DNA from: Pterobdella sp. o SKG-2022
Taxonomy: Eukaryota > Annelida > Clitellata > Hirudinida > Piscicolidae
Reading direction: 5' to 3'
NCBI GenBank assembly: GCA_964035795.1
Contig: OZ038321.1
Span: 9,452,294 to 9,516,293 of the forward strand
DNA: 64,000 nt
Positions 37,260 through 64,000 of the stretch are shown here, piece after piece. Position 1 is the stretch's first letter, and each line of letters starts with the position of its first letter. A program made the translations under genes and the position numbers. The notes under the pieces were generated by a model that saw nothing but the letters and a program-made list of their open reading frames with translations, made no database searches and was not told where the DNA came from.

Positions 37260-37496
37260 TCAGCATCTGATTCCAGTACCTATAGCCATGAAAGTCCCAA
37301 AAGTACCTCCACCTTGCACCATGGTTTTTCCTACATTTGTTATTAGTTCTCTTCCTCTCATTCCAAACCTCAAAGCTGAAAAACCTCCAAAAATTGCTCC
37401 CGTAGCCATTCCCACACAAAACCCTAAAGCAAAGCCCGTTTTCATTCGGTCAAAACAGCTAGGTCCATGCTGTCCATATCCTTGAGGAACTGGCAT
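37260..37496 (-). CDS. ROMO1: ROMO1, reactive oxygen species modulator 1
   Basis: 78 residues, close to the usual 79. ROMO1 is a small mitochondrial inner-membrane protein linked to ROS production, cristae structure and the TIM23 translocase. The hallmarks are intact: [18 protein letters not shown], a glycine-rich membrane helix ([14 protein letters not shown]), FGMRGREL, then [18 protein letters not shown] ending in GIRC. The start was chosen at MPVPQGYGQ, which aligns with the family's MPV start. An in-frame ATG six codons upstream is less likely. AATAAA on the minus strand at 37240-37245 lies about 15 bases past the stop. The coding region is a single exon here. It converges with EML, whose stop is about 675 bp away. 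Confidence 0.95.
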   Translation of the reverse strand: MPVPQGYGQHGPSCFDRMKTGFALGFCVGMATGAIFGGFSALRFGMRGRELITNVGKTMVQGGGTFGTFMAIGTGIRC

Positions 37497-37559
37497 ATTG
37501 TAACACAAGTACAAAAAACTTACAGATTAAATATCTGTATCAAAATATTGCATCAAAGG

Positions 37560-37700
37560 TCGATAGGTTAGATTGCATGTGTTTCTTCTGTCGCAGCAGA
37601 ATCAAACACACAGCGACAATCTTTTAAAAACATATTTGATTGGTTGGCGAAAAATCACAAAAAATAGAAAAAACTAATAACTTAAGTAATACTTCATTGA
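37560..37700. repeat. Short dispersed repeat related to 11.6-12.2 kb
   Basis: Shares gcgacaatc, aaaacata and tgattggttgg blocks with the elements downstream of the TRAF7-like gene. Related fragments continue to about 37800 (gtcgcagcaaaacc). Confidence 0.4.
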
Positions 37701-37809
37701 AGAATAATTATAATTAAAACAAAAATTATTCAACATTTAAAAAAAAAATAGTGTATATTATTGTGTTTTTTTTGTCGCAGCAAAACCGAGACATGAAATC
37801 CCACAAAAA

Positions 37810-38400
37810 ATATTTGAATAATTGAGAATCAATAACAAAATTAATTAAAACAACTTATTTTTTCAAGTAACAATATCTCTTGATATCATCTATATATTTT
37901 TTCCTTATTAATTTTGGTATTGAAACAAACGGCAATAAAGAAAAAATAACGAATATTATTATATTGGCATGAAACTGATTAAGTCTTCAAGACCACTTTG
38001 CAATATATATTTATGTTTAGAGTCAGTCCTAATATGGTAAATTTTCATTCTTTCCAGCCCCTCACGCTTTATCCTTCAATCTACACACACCCAGTCATTT
38101 ATTTCATTTACCCCTTCTTTCTTCCCACTAATTTGATTTTCTGGAAAAAAAATACTTGAGAAAAAAATTCTAAAATTATTTTTAAGCTTATTAGACTCAA
38201 ATGCTTAGCAACAATGGCAGGGTTTTACGTAACATATACGATAGCCTTTTAAAATATGCTTGAAAATTTAATAAAAATAATAATGATAGAAATTATAATA
38301 AAGAAAACTGCGTAATACTACTTGTAAACAATTTACATTATATAAACAATATATAAATGATACATTGGTGAAAATGGAAATTGAGATTAAAAAAAAAGCT
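37810..38400. other. AT-rich gap, nothing recognised
   Basis: No ORF with domain character, no clear repeat structure. Confidence 0.5.
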
Positions 38401-38404
38401 GCAC

Positions 38405-40445
38405 TTAAGAGAAAGAGGAAGGAGAACGGAAACAGGAAAGAATGCTGGTAGCATTTCCGCGAGCAATTGCAAGGGAAATCTTCTGGCGCAACCATACTGC
38501 CTCCAAAGGGTCTCCTGACGCCTCGATAATTTTTTTGCCTAACTTCTCAACAAAACTACTGGTTGAAGGTCCGCAGCACCCCTTGTCTCGAATGCAACGG
38601 GTTGAAAATGGAAGTTGCCCACCAAGCCCTGATATTTGCGGCTTTTTAATATTTCCACAGATTTTGCGCTGGATCCTGACTCGATGGAGCTGGCGATAAT
38701 GTGGGACCTGGAAAAAGCATCGACGACTGTTGCGTCCCAGACCAAGCATTTTCCATGCTTCCAAGGGAAGGTCGTTATGCTATCAGGACGACGTCCGTCA
38801 CCCGTGTCGAGCTCTAATGGTTCAAGGATGCTAGGCAAGCCTATCTTCCCCAAGCATTTTTTAATAATGGAGTTGATCTCGGCGTGTCTGGGGGGTCTGC
38901 CTTCATTCAGTCGACACGAAAGACCATGGTAGCCTTTCGCGTCCATCTTTACACCACACTTGCAAAGGCATGTTGGGGCGCCAAAAATATTAGCCCCTAC
39001 TCGAAGCACCACCGCCACCCGAAGCTCTTCTGCACCTAAAAAGTTTCCTAAAACGGGAATTGGCACAGCTTCCGACCACGCGGCGGAGTGTGCCGACTTG
39101 GCAGCAAGAAAACGACAACGGTCCCACTGGTCTGCGTCTACCAGCAAATTGTTGAGAGCGACCTCACACAAAAGACCATCCCATTTCCTTTGGCTTCCCA
39201 AAAGATCTAACGGCGCAACACTGCATTGTTTCTGCCACGATTCCCTAACTGAAACGACGTCACGATCACCTCCCCGAAGATCATCAGACGCGAGAGCGTC
39301 GGGAACAGATGAAAAAAGGAGCCGAACGAGACTCGAGGATGCATATGAGGAAGAGAGGAAGCATGGCAATGATAGGGCTCGCGCTGATCTAAAACCTAGA
39401 CCACCGAAACGATTTGGAAGAGATACTTGCTTCCAGCTCTTGTCGGACAGAGAGACATTGGAAATAGACAAAAGAGCAGCACGAATGATAGAGTCGAACT
39501 CCAATAATATCATGGGCTCAACAAAAGTAGGACACGTTCGAAGGATATAAACCAATTTGGGAATAGAGAAGCAGTTTCTCAGCAAAGTGAAAGCATGATG
39601 GGGGTCAACTTCTTCTAACTTGGAGCAAAGCCGACAGATGTCTCCTATTTTTGAGTCAAGAATGGGAACTATGGCCTCGTGAGTGAGAGAAAAACCCAAG
39701 ACTGACCAAGAGTGACGAGGAGGCAATGGTACTGACGGCAAAAGAGAAGGGAACTGTTTGACAGTGTCAGCGTACATGTCCGCTGTATAGTTTAAAATGA
39801 ACAGCTCTTATTTATTGGAGTTGATTTGAAGGCCGATCTCTTTAAAAGCGTTAATTATTTTTTTTGCATCGTTAAAGACAGAGCTAGCTTGACCACCATT
39901 TGTGGCATCGTCAAGTACCAAATGTTCAACTCCGATGACACGTCTTTGGCAATTTTGTCGACGGCCAACGCGAAAAGTGCTGGGCCCAGGGGGTCACCTT
40001 GAAGAAGAGATGCAAAATTGCCAGCAAAAAGAGTGGACGGATTGGAGTAGGCTTCGTTAACTAAAAAGTACAAGGACGTAACGAGTGGCTATCTCGCCAA
40101 TGAACGTTTTACGGTCGATAGAATTGAAATCGTTTGAAACATTGAGTTGGGATCGATTGAGTGGTTAATAAATGGTCGAGTAGCATGGACGGCTGACTCA
40201 CACCCCATACGGACGCCGACGCCCAACTGAAAAGGTAACAAATACTTTCTGAGTGAGTTCATGACAGAATACAGAGATAATTTGGAAAACAAACCACGAA
40301 AGGTGTTTCCAACAGCTATAGGACGTATACCGCCACCTTTCTTTTGAAGGGCGTACAGATGGGCACCAAAGAACAAGTGCCTGATAGGGTCCGGGATTTT
40401 AATTGATGAAACAGTTGTAGCCAAGAATGTTTCCATCACCATAGC
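38405..40445 (-). mobile_element. LINE with C-terminal restriction-like endonuclease
   Basis: RT pieces at 40442-40089 (GGGIRPIAVGNTFRGLFSKL, a fingers motif) and 40073-39855 (SLLQGDPLGPALFALAVDKI) precede a 412-residue open frame, 39777-38539. That frame carries DPHHAFTLLRNCFSIPKL, SLPNRFGGLGFRSA, a zinc-binding CLCKCGVK..CR..H, and GRRPDSITTFPW..LVWDATVVDAF, the restriction-like endonuclease core. A frameshift near 38560 shifts the last 60 residues into 38764-38405 (EAVWLRQKISLAIARGN). The catalytic YADD block is not visible: the frame breaks between 39855 and 39777. GC content is well above its surroundings, suggesting a younger insertion. It lies between ROMO1 and AGL. Confidence 0.8.
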
Positions 40446-41380
40446 ATCGGTATTTTGATGTATGCCAAAAAGAAACTACTACTTTCCATGGGGAAAAAGC
40501 AAGATTTAAGGTTTATTCTTTAGATAGAGATGAACTGCTTGCCGTGAAATTTCCGCAGACGCAGAGGCAGAAATATATAGTACTGATGACAAAGAAAACA
40601 ATAAAAAGGATAATATTACCGCTAAATGAAAGTTTTACAAAACAGAAAAATAGAAATAAATAAGATGAATACATAAAATTAGAAAATAATCATAGTGAAA
40701 AACACAAATTAACAAGTAATATCAAGGTATATAGCTATCAAGGTTGAAAAAAGATTTTAGACAAAATATATAAAATGTATATAACTACTGATATTGATAA
40801 ATTAACTAAAATAAAATAAGAACTGGAAAAGTAAATGCACAGAAATAATTAACTAATACTAAATATAAACATAATTAATTTTAAATAGTTAAATTTATTT
40901 CTTTATAAATTTTATTGATAATTGTTTATTTACGGATATTCAATCCTTCCAAACTCTTTTGATTAAAATGACTAATGATAATGATTTATACCTATTATCA
41001 AAAAATAATGATAAAAAATAAAAAATAAATTATTATAAAAAGAATTTTACACCAAATAGGTTAAAAAATTATAATGACCTAAAGACGGGATCCAAACCCG
41101 TGCACAAGGGGTAGACTCATTGAAGAACTTGAAATCAAAACACAGAAAGATGTAAAAATTAACGTTCAAAAGCAGATTGAATTAAAGCATGCATACACCA
41201 AACCCTTTCCTTTTTTTTTTAAATAGCTATGGAGCACGTGGTCGAGCAACATAACGAAAAATCTCGATTGACCGCTCAAGAAATTTTTGGTGAGGTTAGC
41301 ATAAACGTCATCCGGACTGTTTAATTCATCTCGCATACAACAGGATTTTTTAAATATAAAGAAAAATTTCACCCTCATAT
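40446..41380. other. AT-rich gap with a B-box-like motif
   Basis: No gene. Near 41085 the minus strand reads gggtttggatcccgtc, which resembles a tRNA B box, but no A box was found. Confidence 0.3.
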
Positions 41381-41384
41381 CAAG

Positions 41385-41610
41385 GCTTGGTGGGTGACTT
41401 TTTTTCCCAACCCGTAGCATTCGAGACTACCGGTTGCTGTGGTCCTTCAACCGGTACTTTCATCGAGGAGTTAGACAAAAAACTTTTCAAGGCGACGGGA
41501 GACCCTTTGGAGGCAGTTTGGTTTCGTCAAAAGATCTTCCTGGCTCTTGTCCGGGGCAATGCTGCCAGCATCCTTTCTTGCCTCTGCCCTCCTTCTTTTC
41601 TCTCTTAATC
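41385..41610 (+). mobile_element. C-terminal fragment of the same RLE LINE family, opposite strand
   Basis: Encodes FSQPVAFETTGCCGPSTGTF, then DPLEAVWFRQKIFLALVRGN. It corresponds residue by residue to the end of the minus-strand element at 38405-38660, and so lies in inverted orientation to it about 2.8 kb away. Confidence 0.8.
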
Positions 41611-42357
41611 CTTTTTGCTTCAACGTTGGTTTTTTATTTTTATAGTTTCTTTTTGCTTGCTTTGTGAATATTTTATTGCTTGACCAATCAATTAGATGCA
41701 CTTTTAAAATAGCTTGAAGTACACTGTTTGAAGCATCCTAGCCTCAAGTATTCACTACTATTTAGTATAAATATATATATTTATAATTGAAATTGATTTA
41801 TATTAGAATTCGATTTGAAAGTTTTTACACTTAAAATTTTTTTTATATATGATTATTCGCCAACTAATCAAAGCTTTGTATGTTTGTCAAAATGTGTGTT
41901 TTTTGGCAAAAAAAACTAATGAAAAATTATTTAAAAACAGCAAATGCTCTAAAAAAATGAATGTTGAAAAAATTTTCAATTATCTCAAAGAAATTTCAGC
42001 TTTTTCAAATACAATTTTAAATATATCAACCAATTACAATGTAGAAGGTTAAATCGTTTAAATAGCTTCCACTTAGCATCAAGTCACATAATGCTATTTA
42101 TTATATTTCTAAAAATTAATTTTAAATCAATTAGTTTAATGTTAACTTAAAGAAATCAACAAATTTTAGTTTAGATTTATTTTATTGCAAGTTTATATCT
42201 TTGTTTACTTTTACATGGTTCAACTTTTGGGTATATTTAAACTTTTTATATTTTGATACTTTTTTTCAAAATTTATTTTTTTTTTCAAATTAAGCATTAA
42301 ATATTAATATTGGAATTTTTTTTATTCTTCAAGTTTGAATACTACTTTGTTCTTTCA

Positions 42358-62127
<19,770 letters not shown>

Positions 62128-62399
62128 GTTGTTCATTTTGCTGTTTAATCTGTTTATGATCTCATGAAATACATTGAAATAGATGAATTGAATTGATTTT
62201 TATGAACAGTATTGACCTTAAGCGCTACTGCTAATAAATGTTCTCTGTGAAATTGTAGCAAAAAAGATTTTGAAATATAATTACATAATTAAAATTTTTC
62301 CACATTTGATCAAAATTTAAAAAAATTAGATAGCACGGCATTAGTCTCAGATTATGGAGCTTCAAAATTTTTCCAATATGAAGCAACAAATTTTTAAAT

Positions 62400-64000
62400 T
62401 ATTTCTAAGTCATCATTATCATCATTTTATTATAGTCAGCAATTTTCCCTTTTCCAAGGGGTCACTGACTTCTTTCCATGACCTAACCCTCTCCTTTCAT
62501 TTCACCCTGTCGTAGCCATTTTCAAGAACTAATCCAAGCCCACGAAAAAGCTTTTCAATCATCCCTTTCCAGATTAACCTTGGCTTTCCCCTTCCTCTAC
62601 TACCTTCAACCTCAAACCTCCACGCCTGCTTGACACAGTCATCATCTCTTTTCCTTACTACATGACCCAGCCATCTCAAACTCCCTGGCCTCACCACCTC
62701 AATGATCGTACTATCTAACCCCAATCTAACCATCAATTTCTTTGTACTCACACCATCAGCTAGCTGCACACCACACATCATTCTAAACATCCGTTTTTCT
62801 GCTCTTCTCAAAATACTCTCTTCAACGGATTTTATTACCTAGGTTTCCGAGTCATATGTCATGACAAGCTTCACACATGTCCTATAATTTTGTCCTTTAA
62901 TATTCCATGTATGTCTTTTACCACATAACATAGAAGACACACTGTTGAATGCCTTTCAGCCCAGCCCGATCCTTCATGTAACAGCTAGCTCACTTTCTCC
63001 TCCACCATTCACATTGTCTTTTGAATAACAATAATTATTTACCTTCTCAAACTCACCTAAAAAACCATTTAAAGCATTATTACATTCCTCATTTGAACCG
63101 TTCATACAAACCCTACCTTTAAAATTTCCATTCATCCTACAAGGAACTCTCTTTACCCTAGCACACCGCGCATGAATCCACTTCTTACATGTCTTGCACC
63201 TCATACAATTTACCTTAGCCTTCTTACCACACACACTACATGGATCAATCTTAGCCAAGACAACAACCCCACCACCACCACCACCACCACTCTCCATGAC
63301 CTTTGTCTTACCCAGATTAACCTTCAATCTTTTCTCTTCGAAGGCTGCCTTCCAACAAATGAATTGTGCTTCTAGTTCTTTCATAGTCTCTGCCATCAAG
63401 TCCGAATCATCTGCATAAAGCAGTTCATATAAAGCACCTTTTCTTCCGTCTTCCGACAATACGTCTACTACTATTGAAAACAAAAACGGCGAGAGAACCG
63501 ATCCTTGATGGACACCTACACCAACATCAAATTCTTCCGAATGTCCACCTTCAACCTCAACCCGCGTTTTTGCTCCTTTGTACATCGACATTACTGCCTG
63601 AACCAACCTTTCCGGTACCAAATTCTTTTTCAGCGCCCATTCAATCACCTTTTTTGACACCCGATCAAAAGCCTTCTCCAAATCAAAAAAACAGATAAAA
63701 AGCTTCCTATTCTTCTCAAGGTAGCTTTCCTGCATTCTCCTAAGAATCAAAATAGCATCCACTGTGCTTCTGCCAGGCATAAAACCAAATTATATTTGGT
63801 CAACTTTCACTAACCTTTTTAATCTCTTTTCTAACAACCTTTCCACCACTTTCATACCATGCTCTAAAAGCTTTAGACCTCGATAGCTCACACAGTCCAT
63901 AACGCTACCTTTCTTCTTACAAATGGGAACAACTGTACTCGTCCTCCAGTCATGAGGCATATCCTTTCCATCGAGGATTTCATTTGCTATTTGCAATATA
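62400..64000 (-). mobile_element. RTE-type LINE, youngest copy (RT to 3' tail), cut by the window edge
   Basis: One frame runs from 63996 to 62497 with only in-frame stops. Blocks: MPHDWRTSTVVPICKKKGS, MPGRSTVDAILILRRMQE, FICFFDLEKAFDRVSKK, GVHQGSVLSPFLFSIVVDVL and ELLYADDSDLMAE (YADD intact). A Cys/His zinc-binding segment (CSVCGKKAKVNCMRC, KKWIHARC) is followed by the C-terminal RRAEKRMFRMMCG and GSLRWLGHVVRKRDDD. The 3' end is gtcagtgacccc, cttttcc and cat repeats (62406-62470 on plus). The endonuclease lies beyond the window. Minus strand, antisense to AGL. Confidence 0.9.

Noticed and set aside
38960..39550. 196-residue plus-strand ORF
   Set aside because: Shadow of the open frame of the minus-strand LINE, which has conserved motifs.
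41849..42052. 67-residue ORF upstream of AGL
   Set aside because: Lys/Asn/Phe-rich, no domain; AGL similarity starts only at 42358.

Overview
The window is nuclear DNA of an animal. It is AT-rich, its coding exons are short (mostly 60-230 bp) and bounded by GT-AG introns, and its gene families include ROMO1, EML, AGL and a TRAF7-like gene. Roughly half of the rest is decayed non-LTR retrotransposons, SINEs and foldback repeats. The retroelement mix and a short palindromic repeat tail remind me of spiralian (mollusc-like) genomes, but the sequence alone does not fix the phylum.

The host genes run left to right. (1) 158-11219, plus: the 3' part of a TRAF7-like gene, encoding a seven-blade WD40 propeller, with the 5' part outside the window. 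(2) 18881-36584, plus: an EML microtubule-associated protein gene with N-terminal coiled coil, HELP motif and tandem WD40 propellers, in about 18 exons. One of its introns (33634-35673) holds a processed UTP18 pseudogene. (3) 37260-37496, minus: single-exon ROMO1, a small mitochondrial inner-membrane protein. (4) 42358-62127 and beyond, plus: the first 17 exons of AGL (glycogen debranching enzyme), covering the glucanotransferase half with all four GH13 motifs. These genes show no operon-like link; they are independent housekeeping and cytoskeletal genes.

Mobile DNA fills the introns and gaps. RTE-type LINEs lie at 0.6-1.9, 4.8-9.2, 29.3-31.3 (minus), 45.0-46.7 (minus), 56.4-59.9 and 62.4-64.0 kb (minus). 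Other LINEs are at 12.5-14.4, 20.3-20.9 (minus) and 50.7-52.3 kb. LINEs with a restriction-like endonuclease are at 15.3-17.1 and 38.4-40.4 kb (minus), with a fragment at 41.4 kb. Jockey- or CR1-like elements are at 49.4-53.6 (minus) and 56.5-57.7 kb (minus, nested). A MULE transposase remnant is at 14.5-15.0 kb. Two dispersed repeat families of about 350 bp, here called A and B, recur 5 and 9 times. There are several palindromic MITE-like elements, two tRNA-derived SINEs and a 283-bp GATA microsatellite that almost fills an AGL intron.

All exon boundaries were read by eye from splice motifs, frame continuity and family similarity. Two junctions remain unresolved: TRAF7-like after 1990-2070, and EML between 19394 and 21318.
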